Positions 54,263 through 64,000 of a DNA stretch of 64,000 bases are shown piece by piece (within the stretch, counting starts at the first letter, position 1; every line of letters begins with the position of its first letter). The stretch is taken from the NCBI GenBank assembly GCA_014904985.1, contig MU129033.1, positions 98,403 to 162,402 on the forward strand. The letters run 5' to 3'. The stretch is from Hydnum rufescens UP504 (taxonomy: Eukaryota; Basidiomycota; Agaricomycetes; Cantharellales; Hydnaceae). The notes below the pieces were generated by a model. The model was not told the origin of the DNA. It saw nothing but the letters and a program-made list of their open reading frames with translations, and ran no database searches. The translations under genes and the position numbers were made by a program.

Positions 54263-55648
54263 ACAGTGTTGGAGGGACAAATCCCTACTACACACAAACC
54301 CTATCCGAGGACAATCTTTCAAACAAATGAACCATTTTCCATGTCAATCTGGACATCAATTCCCATGCTGTCATTCATTTGAGAACAAGCCCGAATCCCA
54401 TATGTCTAGAATCCACAAATCTGCACCATTCCTTTACCTATACATGAGCCAATTTATTGTTCATCCATGGCACTTCAACAGGCCACCCTAAATTCCACTT
54501 CTTTATGCCGTACCTCAATGTGGCAATAGCAATTCAACTTGCTTGCTTCATTTGACCTTGGAATACTCTCTCACTCCTGATACATGCTTCCTGTTGCCTC
54601 AAGGTAACTCTAATGAATTTAAATTATGTAATACAATGGATTACACACCCGGGCCTTGATTCCGACTTGTGGACTTGTCACATGACAAATAGGGGCTAAT
54701 GCAGTGCTCTCAAGGAGTAAATGTGGAATATCTCCCTCAGTTTTGATTGGATCGACTTAGCAAGATATCTCCCAGAAAGCTATAATTCACACCTTTTAGA
54801 TGATACCAAAAACGAGGTGAAAAAATCAAAACTGCACCTTCCAAGTCAATTTTACTATGTGTTTCATATATCCCTTCAGTATTTTTCTATTTTCTCAGTC
54901 AGTTTTGATCCAATTTGTTTAGGACAAGCACGCCTAGAAAGCTGTCAACAGTCTGCATCCAATGGTACCAAGGGAAAAACAAGCAGATTAAAATTCGGCT
55001 CTCTACAACTTAACTCCCCCATGTCTTGTTCCATTATTGCCTCCACTTTTTTTTGATTATTAATGGCAATTATTCTCTGCCCCTCTTATATCCAATGAAG
55101 GGTATGTCTAGGATGACCAGTTACACCATTCCCCAAAGGATTCTGTTCAGTAGGAGAGGAGGAATAGCTTGGTTAAGCCATATTCCCCTATTCTGACTTG
55201 ATTTTGGAATATCTCCTTCAGTTTTGAAGCTTTTGACTTGATTTCTTTTTCATCATTTTTGCCTTAACTCCACCTTTCTTCTGGTTACCATAGCACTTTT
55301 TTGTGATGTATATTAAGTGCAGGAGATGCAAATTTCTAAAGTTTTCCCCCTCCCCAGTTTTGAGGCACTGATGTATTGCTGCTGGTTCCTTGGGTGAATT
55401 CCACCAAGACTACTACACTTTGTCTAGGGCCTCAAGAGGAGAGCCTTAGGTGTGGTTTTGTGACCCATATTCATTCTTTGTTCTATTGCTTGAGCAGGTG
55501 TTGCTTACAGCATTAGATTTATATCCCAAAAGACCTTCATTCCTTTGAGCCTTAACATTTGGATTGATCCCATAGTCCCCTCTTTTCATTCTCAATTCCA
55601 TATCATGGGCTGTGGCTGGATTCATCTTCTGTTTCCTGCTTACAATGG
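54263..55648 (+). mobile_element. Solo LTR of second family in G2 gag (LTR B)
   Basis: LTR 54267-55644 (1378 bases), TGTTGGAGGG to CCTGCTTACA. Flanks are ACAG (54263-54266) and ATGG (55645-55648). Removing it restores the gag stretch that G1 carries intact; G1 has CCAT on the sense strand at the equivalent four bases, again one step from CCGT. It is very similar to the solo LTR at 30665-32050. Confidence 0.92.
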
Positions 55649-56098
55649 GTATGTCTTTTCGACACTATCTGCCATCTTGTTCAGGGGGGGGTATGTGACA
55701 CTGAGGGTGATAGGATTGACCTGCTGGGCACTTTCCCACATTAAATGCTGTTGAGGAGGCCCTATTTCCTTCTGCTTCCTCACTGGAGTAGTAGAAGGCT
55801 CCCTTGGAATTGTCCTTGAAGGGGAGTGCAAGGAATCCTCCTCATCCCTTTCTTCATCATTCCCCTGTGTGGCTAAATTGGCTCTCTTGGAGCTCCTTGC
55901 TCCTAGACAACATCAGTAGTACTGTGAAGATCTCCACTGGGTGATCAACACAGCTTGAAATTGTTTGGCCAACATCAGGACTGATTCTATTGGGGGTTGG
56001 TCACTCCAGTGCAGGATGACATCCCACTCAGTTGGCTCATTGTTCATGACTGAAGCTGTTTCCTTGGGACTATTGGGGGTGAATCGCAAGAAAATGTG
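55649..56098 (-). pseudogene. G2 gag middle part, truncated
   Basis: On the minus strand the sequence from 56098 down reads FTPNSPKETASVMNNEPTEW, DVILHWSDQPPIESVLMLAK and QFQAVLITQWRSSQYY, then the acidic segment that precedes the zinc knuckle in G1 (14700-14900). Homology with G1 stops at about 56098 where the minisatellite begins. Confidence 0.8.
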
Positions 56099-56930
56099 CA
56101 AGAGCTACCACATTCAGACTACCTGCTACAGCATCAGGATTACCTACTACTTCATGGGAATTACCTGCTACCACATCAGGATTACCTACTACTTCATGGG
56201 AATTACCTGCTACCACATCAGGATTACCTACTACCTCATAGGAATTACCTGCTACCACATCAGGATTACCTACTACCTCATGGGAATTACCTGCTACCAC
56301 ATCAGGATTACCTACTACTTCATGGGAATTACCTGCTACCACATCAGGATTACCTACTACCTCATAGGAATTACCTGCTACCACATCAGGATTACCTACT
56401 ACCTCATGGGAATTACCTGCTACCACATCCAGATTACCTGCTACCACATCCAGATTACCTGCTACCACATCCAGATTACCTGCTACCACATCCAGATTAC
56501 CTGCTACCACATCCAGATTACCTGCTACCACATCCAGATTACCTGCTACCACATCCAGATTACCTGCTACCACATCCAGATTACCTGCTACCACATCCAG
56601 ATTACCTGCTATCACATCCAGATTACCTGCTATCACATCCAGATTACCTGCTACCACATCCAGATTACCTGCTACCACATCAAGATTACCTGCTACCACA
56701 TCAAGATTACCTGCTACCACATCAAGATTACCTGCTACCACATCAGGATTACCTACTACCATATTGGGATTACATGCTATAGTATGGGGAATACCTACTG
56801 CCACATTTGGATTACCTGCTACAGCATGGGGATCACCACCTGTTATCACATGGAATTACCTGCCACAGCATGAGGGTTACCTGCTACCACCTCAGAATTA
56901 TCTGCTACATCATGATTTATCCAGTATCTC
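56099..56930. repeat. 18-base minisatellite, about 0.8 kb
   Basis: Some 45 units of the type ATTACCTGCTACCACATC plus a two- or three-base variant part are present. In the left half, units alternate with an ATTACCTACTACTTCATGGG form, making a 36-base higher-order repeat; in the right half the CCAG variant is homogeneous. Because 18 is a multiple of three, several frames stay open (hexapeptides such as DVVAGN on minus, DYLLPH on plus); this alone is no evidence for a gene. The array joins truncated G2 gag on the left and the end of KDZ 3 on the right. Confidence 0.92.
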
Positions 56931-56950
56931 TTTTCATCTATGTGCATAGG

Positions 56951-59900
56951 TTAAATGGAATTAATCCAATCCTCCAGATCATCATCTTGTGAGTTGTCAC
57001 CTTCAACCCCTTCCAATTCCTGAATCACCACATTATCCAGTTCTTCCTCCTCTCCAACCACATTTATGTCCCCACCTGTTGGCCATCCATCTTCCTCTGC
57101 TTCCACAGCAGGAATGGTATCCTCATCATCCATCAGAGGAGGATCAGTTTCTGGAGGCTGTGTAACCATGAAAGATGGCCATTGCAAGGCAGGATCCACA
57201 GGAAGAGAGCCCAAGGCTTTCCAAGCCTGGGTTGCACTAGACTGCAGGGCTGTTTCTTTGCACTGTAGTTCAAACAAAAGTACATCATCTACCTGGTCAT
57301 CAGCACTCAGTGCCTCTCACTTGCAAGGACCACAGGCCTCCCACCTGTGCATGTGGCCACAGCCTTCTCTATAGCCAGGCATTGCTGTGCAAGGGATGCC
57401 ACAAGAGCATGCATTTCAATGCTCAGCCTCCAGATCTCCTCCTTTCCCTGGTCATACATCAACATTGCCTTGATTCCCTCCCTGATCCCTTCATCTGCTA
57501 ACCATGCAGGGGGGGCTTCTTCAGCATCACCATCAAGGCCTGCATCCTCCCAGATAGCATCATCCACTCCAATGTCAAACAGCCCATTGATGTCCACAGG
57601 TTTTGGAATCACAGCATTCTTGTGAATTGCAGACCAGGCTTTCATGTCAGATAGCTGAGCACACAAGGTGTTATATCTCTTGGCCAAGGCTCTTATCCCA
57701 GGCATTCAGCACTTCAATGCCTCTGCTGTCTGTGCATGTGCTTTATGATCTTATGAATGAACCACTAGGTCAGCTTTAGAAGGCCTTTACCCAATCATGA
57801 CAATCCTACCTAGAGTTGACTGGAAATAAGACTGCTCCAATCACTCTGATTCAAAGCAGCACTCTTGAATGTGACTTCGTAATCAGTGCTTTACTGCCCA
57901 AGCTTGAAGCCACAATCCCAGGAATTTGTCTTTACTGGCCTTCTCCAAGGCACTGTATGTGGGCCGGTCCTTCTGTGCCAACTGCTGACAAGCCCTCCTA
58001 ATTCTTGTAGCCAGCCTGTTCAAGAAATCCCGCCTGTTTTGTGCTTGCAAAGTGAGGTCAAACTTTGCATCAGCACTTATTTCATCTTCTCCCAGCAGTG
58101 ATATCTCTTTGAGTAACTTCCTATGGCTAGCCTCTTCATTGGAATGGGTTGCAAGCATGGTGACAATCTTGTTCACAAACTCCCCTGCCAAATTTTTGGC
58201 AACAGCTATGAGGGAGTCAGCATTCCAAGACTTTGCACTGAAGAGAACATCAACTGATGGGGTAGAGGTTTAGACTGGGTCTCCAACTGATCTTTCCAAC
58301 TGGCTCGAAGGGTTAGAATGGACACACCACTCTCCCCAATTCATTTCTTTGCAGCCTCCAATCGAACAACAGCCAGATGTAATGCTTCATTAACCACACA
58401 GCTTGTGATTGAGCTGTTATCTCATCCCAATGTATCACTTGAGTACTCAGAACAAACAGCCATCGGTTTGTGCTAGAAATTGGGCAGTAAGTCTCAGAAA
58501 GCAACTTTGAGATAAAAAGGCATACCCCTGACACTCATAACACTGGGGCCAGCTTTTTTAATGCTCCCCAGCACCTTTCACACCCCTCACCATCAGAGAA
58601 CCCAAACCCTTTTGTTTTTGGGGGTAGTACACACATTGACAAGCCACTGGTGCCCAAAGGCATGAAACACTGAGACACCCCAATCAATCCTGGGCAGAAG
58701 CAATGGCAGTATCTTCCACTGCCAACACAAACACAGAACAATCAGGATATCTCCTCTTGGGGTAACAAAACCAGGAAATTTACCTTGTTCATGCTTCTAT
58801 GCAAAACACAAGCAATGTCATAGAGGACCCCCAACCTCCACCAAGAAGGCAGCTCATTGAAAAGAGAACTCAAAAGAGCTATTGCATAGTACTGTTTCTC
58901 TCCTGCAGTGGTCATGTTGACTAGCTGTAGCACCCTATCATGATGGCAGATTGCAGCCATTAGGCCAGTAGAGGCAAAGGTTGTGGTCAAGGCCTTTTCA
59001 CGGTTCTTGTTCACCACCTTGAAGGAGGTCTTGCACCCATTGACCACTGAGTTTGGGAGGTGTAAACCTTGTTCCACCCAGTCTTCTTCATCAAATTCAT
59101 TCAATTCGGAGGCAAGCTTCTTTCTACCCCGCTTGCCCTGAGTAGGGTGGAGAGACTCCACATAAAGTCTCCACTTCAGCAGTCAGTAGGAAACATGTCC
59201 ATGGTAGATCCAGTCGAATGTCTTGTAATCCCACCCCTTTACATTGCTGCTGTTCAAAGCATGCATCTAGACATAGCACAGAGTGGAACCTATGCAAGGG
59301 GTGCAGAACAGTTAGGCCAAGTGTCCTTCAATCCCAGCGAGAGTAGAAAAGGCCCACAGGTGATTGCCTTCTCGTAGAAGCCCCAGACAATCCTCTGCCA
59401 TGGGAAAGCACAATGGACAACGTGAATGGAGATGGGCACTAGGGGTGCTATCCTCCCTAAGTGGCTGATGGTCTTCCACATTCAAGAAGTAACCAGTGGC
59501 TATGGGGTCTTGAGACAGGGCATTCACCAGTTCCAGGGTATACATTACAGAAGAGAGGTTCCCTCCCCCTGGACCACTGTGGGAGGCATGGATGACATTC
59601 TGTGTTAATTCATTTGCATGCTGTTGCACTAGTTGAAACTGCTGCAATGCAGTAGAGAACAATTTGCGGAAATCATCCTAGAGTCCTGGTTCAGTCTCTT
59701 CAAATCAGAGCCCCAGGGGTAATTAATTTACTCACGGTAGCAGAAGGGGTGAATCCCTTTTCAACCAGGTTGGAACTGATTGTGCTGCACTAGGCAGTGA
59801 TGTTGGGGGATATATAGATGAAGAGTTTATTGGCAAAGAGGAGATGGCTAAGGGAGAAGGCAATGGAAGGGCAAATCGGCAAGGCTGGAAATAGCCCCAT

Positions 59901-60610
59901 GGCCACTAAAGTTAAGGCCAGAGGGCAACATTCGCAATACATCAAGGAGTGGTGTTCCAGTCCTGGTAGTAAAAATCCCTCAATGCTAGGAAGGAAGTGT
60001 CGTATTCCCTGAACTCACGGTCCATGTACACTGCTGTCACCTCCACACAGTGAGCACTCTTCCCACATTTGCAATTTAGGGGTATGGTGCACTGAGACCC
60101 CTTGTGCCACCCATATGATGTCTCCTGGCACCAGCACATGAATGGTCTGACAAGGGTGGGAATTAGGTGCTTCCAGTGGTCCACAGAAATTTCTTTCCAT
60201 TTCTCCCATCAGGGGTGGGAAGCCGTTGTGGTACTACTTCCCAGTAGAGGTGTACGACTGTCTGGCCATGGCAAGCCAGGGGTACAACTGTCCTCTTGAA
60301 TGTCCTCCCATCCCTCATTGGTGGCCCCAAAGGCCCCCCCAGGCAAAGAATTTGAGACAGTCTGTTGATGACCGGGAGATGGCTGGATAACTGCCCAGCT
60401 TTGAGCTTTGACAGGGGTGGTGGGAGTGTTGCTGGCACCCTCATAGACTATGGGCTGGATGATGCGACCCTTGTATGCAGTGCCAATGGGATATCTTCAG
60501 CGATGTTTCTTGGTTGGGGAGGGGATGAAGTGGTAGTGGTGGGTTACCCCATTCTCCTCAATGCTGAAATCCTGGCAAGCATCAAATTTTTGTTTGGTGG
60601 AGGATGCCAT
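56951..60610 (-). pseudogene. KDZ transposase, best preserved copy (KDZ 3)
   Basis: The start codon at 60608-60610 opens MASSTKQKFDACQDFSIEEN; a stop follows within 40 codons, then a Pro/Ser/Thr-rich region and WKEISVDHWKHLIPTLVRPF with CKCGKSAHCVEVTAVYMDRE (CxC cluster, about 60000-60150). Next are CPLCFPMAE (about 59400); VLCLDACFEQQQCKG with the first catalytic Asp (59265-59267) in a frame shifted from its neighbours; GKRGRKKLASELNEFDEEDW; STGLMAAICHHDRVLQLVNM; GVLYDIACVLHRSMNKVNFL (second Asp, about 58820); and DGEGCERCWGALKKLAPVL (Glu, about 58580). The long helical C-terminal region ends in an acidic tail (QDDDLEDWINSI). All three catalytic acids survive, but there is at least one frameshift and several stops. 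Confidence 0.88.
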
Positions 60611-61015
60611 GGGTTAAGGAGTCTAGGAATAGGCAGATCATATGATATGACAGCAGAAGAACAGTCTCTGTTAAAGAAGACTGTGGATCTGGCAATCAAT
60701 TGTGGAGAGCAGTGAGATTTGATGATGAGGCAGTGATGGAGGTGGCTTGAACAGAAATTTCCCATCGCTGGAGATTTCCATTGGCTGATTGGGAAACTGG
60801 CAATATTACAGTAGGCAGCAAAGACAAGAAGGCATGGTTTCAAAATAAAGGCTTAGATATATCATGCCCAGATACTCAGGGCTAACCTTGTGGTATACCC
60901 AAAGGACATGAAGGGGAAGGCATCAAAATAAACTAAAATCCCCCTCCCAGTCAGCAGGCCCACCACCTAACCTGACCATGCCCAACCTTCTATCCCAGAG
61001 TGGACTCTTCACAAT
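60611..61015. other. Intergenic spacer between TET/JBP-like gene and KDZ 3
   Basis: These 405 bases separate the TET/JBP-like stop codon from the KDZ 3 start codon on the same strand. The overlapping open frames on both strands look accidental. It would hold the KDZ 3 promoter; no TATA box stands out. Confidence 0.5.
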
Positions 61016-62596
61016 TCACAAGACTGATGGCTTGCCCCTATCCAAGCAGGGGAAACATGTTTCCATGTCTTGACAAATGTCCAACCACAGGGCGCCAGTT
61101 CTTCTCACCTGCAGGGCTTCGCCCACTGAGTCCAATCTGCCAGAGTATGAGGGGACAAACATCTGACCCGGGGTGAAGAAGATGAGGCTTCCCCTTCCAC
61201 TGTCAATTTTGTGCAAAGGCTGTTCATTTAGACCATTGGGACACTGTCCTTTGGGAGTCGTGATGAATTGCAGAGGATATTGGCTGGAATAAAACTCCTT
61301 TTTGTCCAAATTCCAATGGGTAACCAAAGTGGAGGGGAAAAGGAAGAATACCCGAGTGGGAAGTTGGACCACAATGTTGGCCTCCAGATTCACCAGCCAT
61401 GCCTGTTCTGTGTCATCAAAAAAACCTGAAAACATTGAATTCAGTGCACTACACACACTCCTACGGCCCTCCCATTGGCTTACCAAAGATAAATACAGCA
61501 CAAATACCTATAGTGACATTTTTTCTGTCACAGTGCAGCCATGTCTTTACACATTCTGATAGAGAGGCATTGATGGAGACAAGGAAGAACAGCAATGAGA
61601 TTGCCTTGATCACTCCATTCATATGGCCTCACCAATACTCATCGCAGCAGCGGTATTTCTTTGAAATGGCTGGGAAGTACATATCCATCGTGTTGGTGAG
61701 GAGGGACCTGAAACAATATGGTCAGACCTAGGGCAGTGCCACAGAGGTCTATGTACCTACTCGATAAGTCACCATTCCTTGGTATTTAGTAATTCTTCAA
61801 TGGGTTCTTGGTGACTTTCATGGAACTTCATCATGAAGGGCATCTGAGGCCCACTGCATGGGCTGTTAGACACTGGACCACAGGGCGGATCCTCAAGAGA
61901 GTATTAACTCACAGCACTATTGTTCCCACTGGCATGGTTAAACCCAATATTGCAGCTCCAGCAGCAACCATGGGCATGAGGTCACTCCTTGACTTTTGTT
62001 TGTGAAATAAAATGGTTGATTATTCACACAAAACATTCCATCCACTCCATGTCCATAGCTGGGCTAATGAAAGATCGAACAGTGAACAAACAGCTATGCT
62101 TGTCCACTATAAATGTTGGGAAGCGAAGAAAGGGACTAGGGGCAAATACATCAGGCTCAAAGTGATTCCCTTGAATGCTGGTAGACTTACTTGTATTCCA
62201 CCGGTTGTAGTTGCTCCAGAGTGGCAGAGAGTTGGGACTGTGAAAGTGTGTCCTCCATGCTTTTAGTCACCTTGGTAGACCTGGTGAGACCCAACTGCGA
62301 TGGCTGTAGATCCTGCATCCCTGAGGTGGCAGACACTACAACCACGCTCTCTTTGACTCAGTGTCCTTGGCATCTCCACAATTGTGCTTTATTCCTTTCC
62401 GAAATTTCAGGCCTCTGCCGATACTGTTTAGCAGCCTCCTGAGACTGCAGCTTTCTCTGCTTTGCACAGTCAGGGGATGCAGGCAGAACACTATGACTGG
62501 CAGCCAAGATCAAAGTCCCAGGATTCCCCACTGAGGTTGGCAATAAATGCTTGTCACTTTCGCTGTGCTGAGCAAACCACGAATCACTGAGGGGCA
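61016..62596 (-). CDS. TET/JBP-like 2-oxoglutarate/iron dioxygenase, probably decayed
   Basis: TET/JBP enzymes oxidise 5-methylcytosine (or thymine) in DNA using Fe(II) and 2-oxoglutarate. The core spans two exons: 61484-61707 and 61016-61425, joined by a 58-base intron (GTAAGC to TTTTCAG) that keeps phase. It has the HxD metal motif (HCD, 61527-61535, in TWLHCDRKNVTIGICAVFIF), the distal His in FLFPSTLVTHWN (about 61317), and the Arg of SGRGSLIFFTP (about 61195) that would bind 2-oxoglutarate. These are the expected elements in the expected order. An upstream exon (62191 to about 62596, GTAAGT donor at 62190) encodes a basic segment, KLQSQEAAKQYRQRPEISER, with one TGA. The part between 61708 and 62190 is unclear. 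It lies 405 bases upstream of KDZ 3. Recognition rests on motif pattern only, and a different dioxygenase family is possible. Confidence 0.6.
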
Positions 62597-62983
62597 TTGA
62601 TAAACAGAGAGGGCATCAACAGACAGATTCCTGATGCATGGGACTGCATAGACCAACCTTAACGAGTCCAATAAAGGGAAACAAGCAGTCTCCTCCATGA
62701 GTAAAGGGCCATCACCCAACACATCAGCTTCTGAACATAAGCCATGATTGTCTTCTGGAACATCTGGTCCCAACGGCAGCTGTGAGGTAGCATCTGACCC
62801 ATCTAATGGAGATTTCCCTGAAACTTGACCTATGAAAGAGGTGGGAGTGCGTACATCCCGCAGGGGACTGACATCGGATGATTGGAATTGGAGGCTTCCA
62901 CCAGTGGCCGTGTAGAGTAGAGCAATGGCATCCTGAACCAACCAGTCTGCTGTCTGTACGTTTGCACTCTGAATCCTAAACAA
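62597..62983 (-). CDS. Hypothetical upstream exon or ORF, unknown
   Basis: An open minus-strand frame of 157 codons starts near 62983 (MFRIQSANVQTADWLVQDAI) and runs past 62597 to 62510, overlapping the first exon of the TET/JBP-like gene in another frame. It is Ser/Pro/Asp-rich and unstructured in look (SGKSPLDGSDATSQLPLGPD). It could be the disordered N-terminus of the dioxygenase joined by an unrecognised intron, or an unrelated frame. Confidence 0.3.
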
Positions 62984-63123
62984 ATGTCAGCCTGCATGTA
63001 AAATTGAGACTGGGGCAAAGGAGTTGCACTTCTTCAGAAGTCCCCGGGTAAGTTTGGGAATCAGAGTATCATTGGCAGGCATAAGGATGAATTTTTATCC
63101 TTCCAACACCACCCCAGTCAGAT

Positions 63124-63645
63124 AATAGTAAGGCAATTGTTGGTCAACTTCATGGGCCCACCAGATCACAAGCAAACTGCGATCTGGTCACCTGGTGAAG
63201 CTGACAGCATTCTCAAAGGAGGAAACAGACTTACTTTTGAAAGGGGGTGAAGCAAGCCTATGCCACCAACATTCCAGTGGCAAGGTCAGTAAAATAGTAA
63301 AGCAATTGTCAGTTGACCTCACAGGTCCACCAGATCACAAGCAAACTGTGATCTGGTCACCCAGTGAAGTCAACAGCATTCTCAAAGGAGGAAATAAACT
63401 TACTTTTGAAAGGGGGGAAGGCAAACCTGTGCCACCAACATTCCAGAGGCAAAGGTCAGTAGCGTTCAAATAGGTGCCTGCAACAGCCTTACGGACCCAC
63501 CGATTTGCAAGCAAACTGCGATTCGGTCACCCAGCAAGGTGGGAGAATGTAGAAGAGGAACAAGCTCACCAGTGGGCTTCAAGAAACTTCAGAGGCCCAC
63601 TGATTCCCAAGAACTTGGGATTCGGTCTCCTGGTGAAGTGGGGGG
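63124..63645. repeat. Tandem units carrying a covarying hairpin
   Basis: Two full units of 169 bases start at 63124 and 63293; two shorter diverged copies follow (about 63465-63595 and 63597-63645). Each contains an inverted repeat around a short loop: CCAGATCACA/TGCGATCTGG (unit 1), CCAGATCACA/TGTGATCTGG (unit 2), CCGATTTGCA/TGCGATTCGG (unit 3), CTGATTCCCAAG/CTTGGGATTCGG (unit 4). Both sides of the stem change together. The plus-strand translation also repeats (PPDHKQTVIWSP-like), and GTCAGT/CACAG signals between units would fit duplicated exons, so coding and structural readings compete. Confidence 0.75.
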
Positions 63646-64000
63646 TTGCGGAAACAAATCATGAGCACAGCAATAGCCAATACGAACTTCGCACCTTCTC
63701 CTGCAAGGAGAGTTACAGGCCTGGCATTGGACATGATTACGTGGTGACCCTGTAAGTGAAAAATGCCAGGCTGGACCCTTGTCATTCAGGACCCCTCAAG
63801 AAAAACAGCTTGCATGGAACTCACTGGTCAAGCCCTGTCAAAACCATGGCCTAGGAGCTATGGGTGAGGCACCGAATGTAATTATGTGGTGACCCTGTAA
63901 GTGAGAATTGCCAAGCTGGGCTCCTAGGCCACTCCATGAGGCCAAAAGCCCCTCTTTTCCTTATGAGAAACTGTCAGGGCTTAGCAATAAATAATTTTGG
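63646..64000. other. Right edge with a 144-base-spaced direct repeat
   Basis: GTGGTGACCCTGTAAGTGA occurs at about 63742 and again at about 63886, each followed by a related ATTGCCAAGCTGG-type stretch and a CCT-rich end. No gene is supported. The window ends in A/T-rich sequence without an LTR terminus. Confidence 0.55.

Larger units (their letters stand above)
44287..56098 (-). mobile_element. G2: 5'-truncated sibling of G1
   Basis: A minus-strand chromovirus of the same family as G1: 3' LTR (44287-44866), ORF3, chromodomain, integrase, RNase H, RT, protease and the C-terminal part of gag in order, with two LTR insertions (50147-51858 and 54267-55644). It stops inside gag at about 56098, where an 18-base minisatellite begins. 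The 5' LTR, ORF1 and gag N-terminus are missing. It gives an uninterrupted reference for three of the insertion sites in G1. Confidence 0.93.

Noticed and set aside
55965..56873. Very long open frames (302, 259 and 228 codons) over the minisatellite
   Set aside because: An 18-base unit without stops keeps several frames open on both strands at once; there is no other coding evidence.
1..64000. tRNA and rRNA genes
   Set aside because: I looked for T-arm words such as GGTTCGAATCC and for conserved rRNA stretches and found none.

Overview
The window looks like a heterochromatic, transposon-packed stretch of a basidiomycete genome, probably an agaricomycete. The evidence is: KDZ-type DNA transposase remnants with the fungal CxC1 cysteine cluster; a TET/JBP-like dioxygenase gene of the kind known to travel with KDZ elements in mushrooms; Ty3/gypsy chromoviruses; and short introns (54 and 58 bases) with GTAAG donors. 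I see no intact ordinary housekeeping gene, no tRNA and no rRNA. Almost every coding stretch is broken by stops (mostly TGA or TAG) and frameshifts. Most of the window is poor in CpG, as expected after long exposure to cytosine methylation and deamination. The main exception is a younger nested retrotransposon at 17989-29228.

Layout. 1-2500: left edge without a recognisable gene, then a 0.4 kb foldback palindrome, an ACCTGA-rich repeat and a palindromic minisatellite. 2560-6710 (minus): KDZ element 1. 7735-9745: unknown gene fragment split by a solo LTR. 10202-35869 (plus): one giant chromovirus (called G1 here) bounded by 580-base LTRs and a perfect 5-base target duplication, CCCAT. It contains a solo LTR (12077-13455), a complete second-family element N (17989-29228, minus) and another solo LTR (30665-32050). 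36338-37003: second foldback element. 37230-39950 (minus): KDZ element 2. 42164-44082: truncated second-family element N2. 44287-56098 (minus): G2, a sibling of G1, holding two more LTR insertions and cut at its 5' end by an 18-base minisatellite. 56951-60610 (minus): KDZ element 3, the best preserved. 61016-62596 (minus): TET/JBP-like gene just upstream of KDZ 3 on the same strand. 63124-63645: tandem units with a covarying hairpin.

How it fits together. The nesting gives relative ages: G1 landed first, then the second-family LTR elements landed in it. Every second-family insertion with two readable flanks has a 4-base target duplication that resolves to an ancestral CpG-centred word (ACGG, CCGT or ACGA). 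In four of the five, one flank lost the C and the other lost the G. G1 and G2 also share a conserved open region of about 2.7 kb between the chromodomain and the 3' LTR, and G1 has another unidentified ORF before gag. That makes G1 about 11.6 kb without its insertions, large for Ty3/gypsy. A DNA-modification gene beside a KDZ transposon, inside a region scarred by CpG decay, is the most suggestive biological theme here.
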